Source: Flavobacteriales bacterium
GTDB lineage: Bacteria > Bacteroidota > Bacteroidia > Flavobacteriales > Flavobacteriaceae
Assembly (NCBI GenBank): GCA_011525065.1
Contig: WTIY01000217.1
Coordinates: 1-6,095 of the forward strand
DNA: 6,095 nt
Direction of reading: 5' to 3'
Position 1 is the stretch's first letter. Each line of letters begins with the position of its first letter. Below, piece after piece: positions 1 through 6,000 of the stretch. Under the pieces are notes generated by a model. It saw nothing but the letters and a program-made list of their open reading frames with translations. It had not been told where the DNA came from and did not search any database. The translations under genes and the position numbers were made by a program.

Positions 1-346
1 CCAATCCGGTAACTCCACCTGTGTGCAGGGTGTTCGCACGGGTGGTGATCCCACCTTCTCTGTTGTGCGTGATACGATATTTTGGTTCACCGTTCTCGTA
101 AATTCCAATCAAACTACCAATAAATCCATCCTGATTTTGAATGGTCTCTGGCCAACCTTTGATCGCTGCCATCTCCAGCGCCTGAGCTCTTTGCTCTTGC
201 TCTGATTGCAAAAATTCAGCCCTTAATTCCGCCATTTTGGCCAAATCATAATCGCGCGTAATCTCCTGACGCTCCGCCGGTGTTTGGGCCGATAAAAATG
301 GGCCAACAAACATCGTTAAAACGAATACTCTGTAAAATTTTACCAT
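1..346 (-). CDS. Probable secreted S8 (subtilisin-like) peptidase, N-terminal part only
   Basis: The reading frame opens at the ATG at 346 and stays open to the left edge, giving 115 complete codons with no stop; the C-terminal part lies outside the window. Residues 1-20 form a typical signal peptide (MVKF, hydrophobic core, likely cleavage after FLSA, before QTPAE), so the protein is exported. The following stretch to about residue 60 is charged and Glu/Gln-rich and probably helical. The segment around residues 65-115 carries a Trp-Pro, then FIGSLIGIYENGEPKY, and ends with TTRANTLHTGGVTGL. This arrangement (an 'ENG.P.Y' strand, then 'TTR.N.L..GG..GL') resembles the region just before the catalytic domain in flavobacterial S8 peptidases, which usually end in a T9SS domain. 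That assignment rests on remembered family patterns; no catalytic Asp, His or Ser is in view. A nine-base A run lies 7-15 bases upstream of the start. The exported nature is much more certain than the peptidase call. Confidence 0.6.
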   Translation of the reverse strand, partial: MVKFYRVFVLTMFVGPFLSAQTPAERQEITRDYDLAKMAELRAEFLQSEQEQRAQALEMAAIKGWPETIQNQDGFIGSLIGIYENGEPKYRITHNREGGITTRANTLHTGGVTGL

Positions 347-362
347 GATAAGTTTTTTTTTG

Positions 363-393
363 TGAAAGTACGAAACATCCACATTTGGACAAA
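363..393 (-). promoter_or_regulatory. Possible promoter for the exported peptidase gene
   Basis: Read on the minus strand, TTTG (393-390) is followed after 19 bases by TACTTTCA (370-363). This fits the Bacteroidota layout of a -33 TTG-type element and a -7 TAnnTTTG element in spacing, but the -7 box differs at its last two bases. Transcription would start in or just before the A run and leave a short leader. The -33 element lies within the spacer of the inverted repeat at 378-415. The call is tentative because AT-rich DNA gives chance matches. Confidence 0.3.
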
Positions 394-415
394 GTATAAA
401 TGACCCAAAAGTGGA
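378..415. repeat. Imperfect 11-bp inverted repeat between the kinase gene and the peptidase gene
   Basis: The arm TCCACATTTGG (378-388) and the arm CCAAAAGTGGA (405-415) are reverse complements except at one position, with a 16-base spacer. It begins 6 bases after the stop codon of the ROK kinase gene and extends to 32 bases before the peptidase start. On the minus strand no T run follows the stem, so it is not a standard intrinsic terminator. It could be a 3' end-protecting hairpin for the MFS-ROK transcript or a dyad operator for the peptidase gene, since the possible -33 element sits inside it. Only the symmetry is directly seen. Confidence 0.5.
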
Positions 416-421
416 GAAAAA

Positions 422-1273
422 TCATGCCCAACATAAGGCAGCCGCCCCCAGAAGAGCAATATCCGAATGTTTAGAGGTTACTACGCTGGTTTGTTCGAGT
501 TGTGCTCGGTATTCAAAATGCTCAAGGCTCATAATCATCGACGACCAAAAAAACTCATGAGCTTTTGCGATGGACCCACCTAAGACAATACCCTCAGGAG
601 CCATCATTGACATCACGATTTTTAGGGCATTGCCCAATTCATTCCCATACTGGCTATAGGCATCCAAAGCCATCGGATCTCCATCCAAAGCCATATGATG
701 TAATTGTTCAGCGCTCATCCCAAATTGACGAACAAAAAACTGACTCGCAGCGTAATCTTCCACGATGCCATCTCGATAAGGTACCATGCCTATTTCACCA
801 GCACCAGACATTAATCCTGAATACAGTTCCCCATTTATGATCATCCCCATTCCTAAGCCCGTACCTAGCGTCAAAGCGGCAAAATTTCGCCATTTTTTGC
901 CCACATCAAAATGGGCGTGACCTAAAGCAAAACAATTGGCATCGTTATTGAGTTTTATGGGCCGTTGAAATTCTTTTTCTAAAAGATCCGCTAAAGGCAA
1001 TTCGAACCACAATGGTATGTTTTGAAGATCGAGCACGAATCCTCGATCCGGATCCACTATTCCGGGAACACCTATACCAATAGCCTGAATTTCAGACACA
1101 TCAAAGGACTTTATTGCCGAGACTAAACCATCTAATAAAGACTTACGATCATTTAGGTCACCTATCTTGAAATTGTGTTTTTGGATTACCTGACCGTCTG
1201 ATACTAGACCTAAATCAATTTTAGTTCCTCCAATATCAATGCCCAAAACGGTTTTATACGGTTGTGGTTTCAT
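422..1273 (-). CDS. ROK-family sugar kinase, zinc-motif-less type (probable glucokinase-like)
   Basis: This 283-residue cytoplasmic enzyme belongs to the ROK group of the ASKHA kinases, which transfer phosphate from ATP to a sugar hydroxyl. The phosphate-1 motif DIGGTKID is at residues 13-20, and GIGVPGIVD is at 66-74. NNDANCFALGHA (109-120) contains the expected catalytic base Asp111. GTGLGMG (137-143) is the phosphate-2 loop, GAGEIG (157-162) supplies the sugar-binding Glu160, and VLGGSIAK (230-237) is the adenosine region. Classical ROK proteins have GEIGH followed by CxCGxxGCxE, which binds zinc. Here the His is Met163, all the Cys are missing, and only a Glu-Asp-Tyr (172-174) remains. 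There is no N-terminal helix-turn-helix, so this is a kinase rather than a ROK repressor. The gene starts 8 bp after the sugar transporter gene and is surely co-transcribed with it. In this context glucose is the likeliest substrate, but fructose or an amino sugar cannot be excluded. Confidence 0.88.
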   Translation of the reverse strand: MKPQPYKTVLGIDIGGTKIDLGLVSDGQVIQKHNFKIGDLNDRKSLLDGLVSAIKSFDVSEIQAIGIGVPGIVDPDRGFVLDLQNIPLWFELPLADLLEKEFQRPIKLNNDANCFALGHAHFDVGKKWRNFAALTLGTGLGMGMIINGELYSGLMSGAGEIGMVPYRDGIVEDYAASQFFVRQFGMSAEQLHHMALDGDPMALDAYSQYGNELGNALKIVMSMMAPEGIVLGGSIAKAHEFFWSSMIMSLEHFEYRAQLEQTSVVTSKHSDIALLGAAALCWA

Positions 1274-1281
1274 CTCATGAT

Positions 1282-2532
1282 TTATTTATTCGAACGACTT
1301 CGAATGGTTTGATTTTTAATTAATGGCTTTGACCATAAACCAATAGAAAAAATATACCCCAAGGGTATGAGCAACAACAACATGGCCCACTTTAAATTCA
1401 TTAAATCTCCGGCATAACCTACAATCAGCGGCCAAATCGCGCCCCCAGCAATGCCCGTACATAAAATACCCGAAAAGGCACCATGATGTCGAGGCATTGA
1501 ATTCAGACCTAGCGAAAAGATGATGGACCACATCACGGATATCATAAAGCCGATGGCTGGAAATGAAATCACAGCGAGTGATCCAGCACCGAAAAGCGAC
1601 AACAACAAACACACTATGGCCCCGAAACTACTGCAAACAAGGACAGTTCTGCTGTCAAAAAGTCTGAGTAGGCCCAGCCCCACCAATGAACCTACGGTCA
1701 ACATGGCCCAGAAATAAGACACGGTCGAAGCCCCAATTGAAGCGGCATCAAAACCGTGATACACCCATAAATACTCCGCCATCCAGTTGCCGACACCTTG
1801 TTCAAAGCCGACATAAGCAAAAATGCCAAAAAAGTATAAATAGGTCCAAGGGTTGTTTAGGAGTTCAGAATAACCAGAAACTCCCTTTGCTTCAAGGGGT
1901 TGTTGTTCGTTTTTAGGAAATTGAACAAAACGAATAATGACCAATACAATCATGGCTAAAACAGCGAAAAACACGTATAAACTCAACCAAGGCATGTCGT
2001 TTGGGATCCATGGTTTGATGATCCCAAACAGTTTGCTTTGGTTTTGAGTACTGGCCAAACGCATGTACAAGAGTGGACTTAAAAATGATGCAGATCCAAA
2101 AACGACCTGGGCCATCACGGAATTGAAAGCAAAATGCTCTTCACCACCAGCCATTCTCAACATCGGATTAATGATGACCTGTAGCACAGCCATACACAAA
2201 CCCAAGACGAATAAAGTAAGCAGAAAAAAGAAATAGTTTGGATTCATGACCAGCGAGAAACAACTCAGAACAATAACGACAAAAGAACCGGACAATAAGG
2301 CTCTACTTGAAAAGCGCTCGGTCATGAGGCCAGCCGGTATGGACATCACGGCGTAGGCAATAAAGAAAGAAAAGGGCAATAATCCTGCTGCGCTCAAAGA
2401 CAGGTCAAAACTTTCTTTTACGGCAACAATGATGGAATTGAGGATGTTTGTGATAAATGAAATCACAAAAAACACCAGTAATACAAGCAATACAAGCTGT
2501 GGATGTCTTTTTTTTCTTGGTATTGCGGTCAT
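1282..2532 (-). CDS. FHS-family (FucP/glucose-galactose type) MFS sugar transporter
   Basis: This is a 416-residue inner-membrane protein with about 12 hydrophobic segments, the normal length for the fucose/glucose-galactose (FHS) branch of the major facilitator superfamily. After a basic N-terminus (residues 6-9 RKKR), TM1 runs through FFVISFITNIL. FFIAYAVMSIPAG (56-68) and TERFSSR (71-77) match the FucP pattern of TM2 followed by loop 2-3. An INP (121-123) followed by an AGGEEHFAFNS stretch matches the FucP 'ANP...G' region in TM4-TM5. FSLGLNSM near the end matches the 'FSLGIKNL' segment of FucP. Aligned by eye, the FucP acids Asp46 and Glu135 fall on Asn32 and Gln118 here. The gene is first in a two-gene operon with the ROK kinase and is transcribed divergently from the GH16 gene, which points to uptake of glucose or a related sugar released from beta-glucan. 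The ATG at 2532 is the natural start, immediately before the basic N-terminus. Confidence 0.87.
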   Translation of the reverse strand: MTAIPRKKRHPQLVLLVLLVFFVISFITNILNSIIVAVKESFDLSLSAAGLLPFSFFIAYAVMSIPAGLMTERFSSRALLSGSFVVIVLSCFSLVMNPNYFFFLLTLFVLGLCMAVLQVIINPMLRMAGGEEHFAFNSVMAQVVFGSASFLSPLLYMRLASTQNQSKLFGIIKPWIPNDMPWLSLYVFFAVLAMIVLVIIRFVQFPKNEQQPLEAKGVSGYSELLNNPWTYLYFFGIFAYVGFEQGVGNWMAEYLWVYHGFDAASIGASTVSYFWAMLTVGSLVGLGLLRLFDSRTVLVCSSFGAIVCLLLSLFGAGSLAVISFPAIGFMISVMWSIIFSLGLNSMPRHHGAFSGILCTGIAGGAIWPLIVGYAGDLMNLKWAMLLLLIPLGYIFSIGLWSKPLIKNQTIRSRSNK

Positions 2533-2566
2533 GATTGCTTGTCGTTATTCGATCTCTTAAAAATAC

Positions 2567-2574
2567 CAAATTTA
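2567..2574 (-). promoter_or_regulatory. Predicted -7 element of the MFS-ROK operon promoter
   Basis: Read on the minus strand this is TAAATTTG, an exact match to the Bacteroidota -7 consensus TAnnTTTG. It lies 34 bases upstream of the MFS start codon, leaving a leader of roughly 25-30 bases. No good TTG-type -33 element is found at 17-23 bases upstream; the nearest TTG is about 28 bases away. The same octamer precedes the SulP-carbonic anhydrase operon. Confidence 0.42.
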
Positions 2575-2583
2575 TTCTGTATT

Positions 2584-2596
2584 AAGGTCGTACCTT
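2584..2596. promoter_or_regulatory. Short dyad in the divergent promoter region, candidate operator
   Basis: AAGGT-CGT-ACCTT is a perfect 5-bp inverted repeat with a 3-base centre. It sits in the 86-bp gap between the divergently transcribed GH16 gene and the MFS-ROK operon. It overlaps the possible -7 element of the GH16 gene and lies just upstream of that of the transporter operon, a position where one regulator could control both. Arms this short can occur by chance, and no regulator gene is in the window. Confidence 0.3.
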
Positions 2597-2598
2597 TA
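2591..2598 (+). promoter_or_regulatory. Possible -7 element of the GH16 gene promoter
   Basis: TACCTTTA matches seven of eight positions of TAnnTTTG counting the free ones. It lies 20 bases upstream of the GH16 start codon, giving a very short leader that ends in an A run directly before the ATG. No convincing -33 TTG box is present at the usual distance, so this is a weak call. Confidence 0.25.
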
Positions 2599-2618
2599 TC
2601 CACAAATCCATCCAAAAA

Positions 2619-3692
2619 ATGACACATAAAAACTGGCAGACGAATTCTTTGCTTTTAATGCTTTGCATGCTCCCATTGTTAAATGGGCAGGCTCAAAATC
2701 TCGTTTGGTCTGATGAATTTGAAATTGACGGTCCAATCAACGCGGACAAATGGCACCATCAAACACTAATTCCCAATGGCGAAAGTTGGTATAATGGTGA
2801 AATACAGCATTACACCAATAGAATTGAAAATTCATTTGTCAGTGATGGTACCTTGAAAATAATGGCCATTAGAGAAAATTATACCCAACAAGGCATTACT
2901 AAAGAGTTCACCTCGGCGCGATTAAACAGCAAGTTTGCCTTCACTTATGGTCGCGTAGAGGTACGTGCACGATTGCCATTTGGATTAGGCACCTGGCCGG
3001 CCATATGGATGCTGGGCCAAAACATCACCGAGACCGGAGGTTATTTTGCGTCAGAATACGGAACGACTCCATGGCCAGCTTGTGGAGAAATAGACATTAT
3101 GGAGCATTGGGGAGCCAATCAAAATTATATATCTAGTGCCACCCATACCCCGTCAAGTTATGGCGGCACGGTTAATGTTGGCGGACGTTATGTCAATAAT
3201 GTGTCGAGCGAATTTCACCTCTACAGTATGGATTGGGATGAAACAAAATTGACTTTCGCTGTAGACAATCAGGTGCATTACGTCTATCAGCCTGCTGAGC
3301 AGAATATGGAGACATGGCCCTTTGATCTAAATCAATACCTCTTACTGAACGTAGCTATACTGCCTGAAATAATTCCGACGGGGTTCACCCAAGACGCTAT
3401 GGAAATTGATTTTGTAAGGGTTTATCAAAATAATTTAAATAATCCATCGAGTCAGCAAACCGCACTCACTTTAAGTAGAAATCCTGTGGTTGATGAATTG
3501 ACCATAAGGGGCATAAAGCTCGGCACGAACTACGAATATATACTGGTAAATCAATTGGGCGAAATTCTGTACTCCGGTGAGTTAAAACCAGATAACCCAT
3601 CGATAAATACAAGCCATTTAGCTCAAGGAATGTATCTTCTACGTATTCAAAACGCACGAGAAATACAGAGTTTTAAAATTATCAAGAACTAA
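2619..3692 (+). CDS. Secreted GH16 endo-beta-1,3-glucanase (laminarinase type) with T9SS sorting domain
   Basis: The protein has 357 residues in three parts. Residues 1-25 are a signal peptide with core LLLMLCMLPLL, likely cleaved after GQA. Residues about 27-275 are a GH16 jelly-roll catalytic domain. Residues about 283-357 are a type A T9SS C-terminal domain (NPVVDELTI ... LVNQLGEILYSGEL ... LAQGMYLLRI ... SFKIIKN). The GH16 signature ExDxxE is intact in GEIDIMEHWG: nucleophile Glu157, Asp159 and acid/base Glu162. The methionine-containing six-residue form is that of laminarinases rather than lichenases. Family features also seen are a GEIQHYT motif (60-66), GTWPAIWML (124-132) and the WPAC segment just before the catalytic strand. 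It should hydrolyse internal beta-1,3 bonds of laminarin or mixed-linkage glucan outside the cell. There is no carbohydrate-binding module, and it is not a lipoprotein, since the only Cys in the leader (residue 16) lies inside the hydrophobic core and not at a cleavage site. It is divergent from the sugar transporter and kinase genes, which fits one glucan-use cassette. Confidence 0.93.
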   Translation: MTHKNWQTNSLLLMLCMLPLLNGQAQNLVWSDEFEIDGPINADKWHHQTLIPNGESWYNGEIQHYTNRIENSFVSDGTLKIMAIRENYTQQGITKEFTSARLNSKFAFTYGRVEVRARLPFGLGTWPAIWMLGQNITETGGYFASEYGTTPWPACGEIDIMEHWGANQNYISSATHTPSSYGGTVNVGGRYVNNVSSEFHLYSMDWDETKLTFAVDNQVHYVYQPAEQNMETWPFDLNQYLLLNVAILPEIIPTGFTQDAMEIDFVRVYQNNLNNPSSQQTALTLSRNPVVDELTIRGIKLGTNYEYILVNQLGEILYSGELKPDNPSINTSHLAQGMYLLRIQNAREIQSFKIIKN

Positions 3693-3722
3693 AAAAAGCG
3701 CTTCCCCTAGGAAGCGCTTTTT
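3693..3722. terminator. Strong bidirectional intrinsic terminator
   Basis: The arms at 3693-3705 and 3710-3722 form a perfect 13-bp stem with core AGCGCTTCC/GGAAGCGCT and a four-base loop CCTA. On the plus strand it ends in five T's; on the minus strand the A run starting inside the GH16 stop codon gives seven T's. It lies directly after the GH16 stop codon and 45 bp beyond the end of the convergent carbonic anhydrase gene, so it can serve both transcripts. Confidence 0.93.
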
Positions 3723-3766
3723 AAGTTCAGCGGTTTTAACGGCCGGCTTCTGATTTTACGAAACCG

Positions 3767-4393
3767 TTAATAAAACTCAACCGTTCCGTTAGAGATATCA
3801 TACATGGCACCGACAATTTTTATTTCTCCACTGGCCTCCATGTCTCTGAGTACCTCACTGCGCTCACGAATATGATCCATGGTCATTTCGACATTGGTCT
3901 TAGCAACGGCATTGACAAATTCTAGATTACCAGAATTGCGTTCATATTCAGATTTTGGTAACTCCGTGGCAAAAACGGCCGGTTCAATTTTTTTGATTAA
4001 AGCAGTTAAATTACCCAATCGCGCATGATCACATGCCCCTTTAACCGCGCCACAACTGGTGTGTCCCAAGACAACAACCACCTTAGTTCCTGCTAACTTG
4101 CACGCAAATTCCATGCTACCCAATATGTCCTCATTGACAAAGTTCCCAGCGATACGAATGCTGAAAATATCACCAATGCCTTGATCAAAGACTAATTCTG
4201 AGGAGACCCTTGAATCGATACAACTCAAAATTGTTGCGAATGGGTATTGCCCAGTGGCTGTATCATCAACCTGCTCCAAAAGATCACGGTTGACCGGATT
4301 GTTTTTCTGAAAGCGAAGGTTCCCTTCTTTAAGTGCTTCAATGGCCGTATCTGGCGTCATTTGTGACTGCGTTTGTTTCGTTTGTGCTTTCAT
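3767..4393 (-). CDS. Beta-class carbonic anhydrase
   Basis: This 208-residue cytoplasmic zinc enzyme interconverts CO2 and bicarbonate. The beta-class signatures are clear: CIDSR at residues 58-62 gives zinc ligand Cys58 and the Asp60-Arg62 dyad, and GHTSCGAV at 110-117 gives ligands His111 and Cys114. FDQGIGDIFSIRIAGNF (69-85) is the conserved strand-helix between them. The length is normal for bacterial beta enzymes. There is no signal peptide; the first 11 residues are Gln/Thr/Lys-rich and poorly conserved in character, so Met12 (MTPDTA) at 4360 is a possible alternative start. The ATG at 4393 is preferred because it leaves 5 bp after the SulP stop codon, the tight spacing of a co-transcribed pair. 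Its most probable job is to balance CO2 and bicarbonate next to the anion transporter. It ends facing the shared terminator. Confidence 0.95.
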   Translation of the reverse strand: MKAQTKQTQSQMTPDTAIEALKEGNLRFQKNNPVNRDLLEQVDDTATGQYPFATILSCIDSRVSSELVFDQGIGDIFSIRIAGNFVNEDILGSMEFACKLAGTKVVVVLGHTSCGAVKGACDHARLGNLTALIKKIEPAVFATELPKSEYERNSGNLEFVNAVAKTNVEMTMDHIRERSEVLRDMEASGEIKIVGAMYDISNGTVEFY

Positions 4394-4398
4394 ACGAT

Positions 4399-5940
4399 TT
4401 AATTTTTGTGTTTTTTTGAATAAAAAATGGCGCTGTAATCACTCGGATTTTCTACCACTCCTCTTTCTGAAATGAGTTTAATATTAATTGACTTGTTTTT
4501 TGCCCGTTCCACAAAATTATTGAGGATTTCAATAATATCGTGATCTAAATAACGTGTCTGTTGGACATCCAATTCCAAAAAACTATTCTCTTCAAGGGCA
4601 TTGAGTTCTTTTTGAATTGCGCCCTTATTGATAAAGGTGACCTCTTCTGCCAAGGTCATTTTGTAGGTATCACCCCCTTCGTGATTCTCTTCCAAATGCA
4701 AAAAATGGGAATTTTGATAACTCTTAATCAAAATAACCACCACACCGACCAGTAAACCAACACCAATACCGGTGAGCAGATCTGTAGCCAGGATAAATAC
4801 AATGGTGGTTATAAAAGGCAAGAACTGCTTCCATCCAAGTTGGTACATCTTGATAAAGAGTTCGGGCTTAGCCAGTTTATAGCCAACCACAAGAAGAATC
4901 GCCGCTAAGACCGATAACGGAATGAGATTCAGTAAATCTGGTATCGTCAATACCGATATGACCAAGAAAAAACCGTGCATAATGGCAGAGAGTTTGGTTT
5001 TTCCACCAGACTGGATGTTGGCACTACTGCGCACAATTACCTGAGTTACTGGTAACCCCCCGATCATACCAGAAATAATATTACCCGCACCCTGTGCCAA
5101 AAGTTCCCTATTGGTCGGGGTAACTCTTTTATCGGGATCTAAGCGATCAGTTGCCTCAACACACAATAAGGTCTCTAGACTGGCTACCAAAGCAATGGTC
5201 GCTGCAGTTATCCAAACATCAACACGCAAAAACGCGTCAAAATTTGGAAAAACAATTAGTGATTCAAATCCGCCACTCTCACCGATTACTGGAACGGATA
5301 CAAGACTGTCTGCTTGAATAGACCATGGTCCATCACTCATGAAAACAACATAAATCACGCCAAATATAACAGCCAACAAGGGTGCCTGAACCCATTGAAT
5401 GAATGCCGGTACTTTTGCCTGAATCTTTGGCCACGTAAGCAAGATAATCATCGATAAAATACCGGTTAGACCAGCACCCAACTCAAACGAAGACAGGGAA
5501 AAAAGATCAGAGACCTGCTGGTCACCCGAACCGACATAACCGAAAAAATAAGGAATCTGTTTGATGATGATAATCAAACCAATACCAGACAACATTCCCT
5601 TAATCACAGAGGACGGAAAGTAAAGTCCGATAATTCCGAGTTTCAAAACCCCCATGGCGATTTGAAAAAATCCTGCAATAACTACAGCGGCAATAAAATT
5701 TTCAAATCCACCCAGTGCAGTGATGGCTACCAAGACAATGGCCGCCAAACCAGCAGCTGGACCACTTACACCGATCTGTGAGCCACTCAAGGCTCCAACG
5801 ACAATACCACCCACGATTCCCGCAATAAGACCGGAAAACAGCGGAGCGCCACTGGCCAAAGCAATACCCAAACACAAGGGTAATGCAACAAAAAACACGA
5901 CGATACTCGCCGCAAAATCTTTTTTAAAACTAGAAAACAT
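4399..5940 (-). CDS. SulP-family anion transporter with C-terminal STAS domain (probable bicarbonate transporter)
   Basis: This is a 513-residue inner-membrane protein. It starts at the ATG at 5940 with MFSSFKKDFAAS, followed at once by TM1 (FFVALPLCLGIALASG). The motif VSGPAAG (58-64) and the segment FPSSVIKGMLSGIG (from about 106) are SulP hallmarks. A second substrate-region motif, GLPVTQVIVRSSANIQSGG, occurs near 292-312. After the last hydrophobic segment near 415, the C-terminal ~80 residues form a short STAS domain (LAEEVTFINKGAI ... LELDVQQTRYLDHDIIEIL). SulP proteins carry sulfate, bicarbonate (BicA) or other anions. Pairing with a carbonic anhydrase 5 bp downstream, and no sulfate-assimilation genes in view, favours bicarbonate. 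An in-frame TTG at 5979 would add 13 residues, but they do not resemble the family and that codon lies in the predicted -7 box, so I reject it. Substrate identity is inference; the family is certain. Confidence 0.93.
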   Translation of the reverse strand: MFSSFKKDFAASIVVFFVALPLCLGIALASGAPLFSGLIAGIVGGIVVGALSGSQIGVSGPAAGLAAIVLVAITALGGFENFIAAVVIAGFFQIAMGVLKLGIIGLYFPSSVIKGMLSGIGLIIIIKQIPYFFGYVGSGDQQVSDLFSLSSFELGAGLTGILSMIILLTWPKIQAKVPAFIQWVQAPLLAVIFGVIYVVFMSDGPWSIQADSLVSVPVIGESGGFESLIVFPNFDAFLRVDVWITAATIALVASLETLLCVEATDRLDPDKRVTPTNRELLAQGAGNIISGMIGGLPVTQVIVRSSANIQSGGKTKLSAIMHGFFLVISVLTIPDLLNLIPLSVLAAILLVVGYKLAKPELFIKMYQLGWKQFLPFITTIVFILATDLLTGIGVGLLVGVVVILIKSYQNSHFLHLEENHEGGDTYKMTLAEEVTFINKGAIQKELNALEENSFLELDVQQTRYLDHDIIEILNNFVERAKNKSINIKLISERGVVENPSDYSAIFYSKKHKN

Positions 5941-5955
5941 AATAAATATTAATGA

Positions 5956-5969
5956 ACCGGAAAACCGGT
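5956..5969. repeat. Short inverted repeat in the SulP leader
   Basis: ACCGG-AAAA-CCGGT is a perfect 5-bp, GC-rich inverted repeat with a four-base loop. It lies 15 bases upstream of the SulP ATG and just downstream of the predicted -7 box, so it would be at or near the transcript start. It could be a small operator or a 5' hairpin. The arms are short but stand out as the only GC-rich symmetry in an AT-rich gap. Confidence 0.35.
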
Positions 5970-5976
5970 AATGACA

Positions 5977-5984
5977 CAAATTTA
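5977..5984 (-). promoter_or_regulatory. Predicted -7 element of the SulP-carbonic anhydrase operon promoter
   Basis: Read on the minus strand this is TAAATTTG, an exact match to TAnnTTTG, 36 bases upstream of the SulP ATG in the 60-bp gap after the preceding gene. No clear -33 TTG box is seen at the standard distance. If real, it separates the SulP-carbonic anhydrase pair from the upstream gene. Confidence 0.42.
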
Positions 5985-6000
5985 AACTCTGGATGTTGGC

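Noticed and set aside
246..434. A 62-codon minus-strand frame spanning the gap between the kinase and peptidase genes
   Set aside because: It overlaps the peptidase coding start in another frame, crosses the inverted repeat and promoter region, and encodes no recognisable pattern.
565..840. A 91-codon plus-strand frame opposite the ROK kinase gene
   Set aside because: Antisense to a gene with intact motifs; its Pro/His/Ser-rich translation is typical of a reverse-strand shadow.
1316..1612. A 98-codon minus-strand frame inside the MFS gene
   Set aside because: It lies fully within the transporter gene in a different frame; the transporter translation is clearly the real one.
2599..2606. ATCCACA shared by the GH16 leader and the repeat at 377-383, considered as a common operator half-site
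   Set aside because: Only seven bases are shared and the flanks differ; two occurrences of this length are not evidence of a shared regulator.
3736..3770. A 7-bp inverted repeat TTAACGG / CCGTTAA with a 21-base spacer at the end of the carbonic anhydrase gene
   Set aside because: The long spacer, short arms and overlap with the stop codon make it weak, and the adjacent 13-bp terminator already explains transcript ending.
5720..5971. An 83-codon plus-strand frame opposite the SulP N-terminus
   Set aside because: Its Ala/Pro/Thr/Ile-rich product mirrors the Gly/Ala/Val-rich membrane segments on the other strand.
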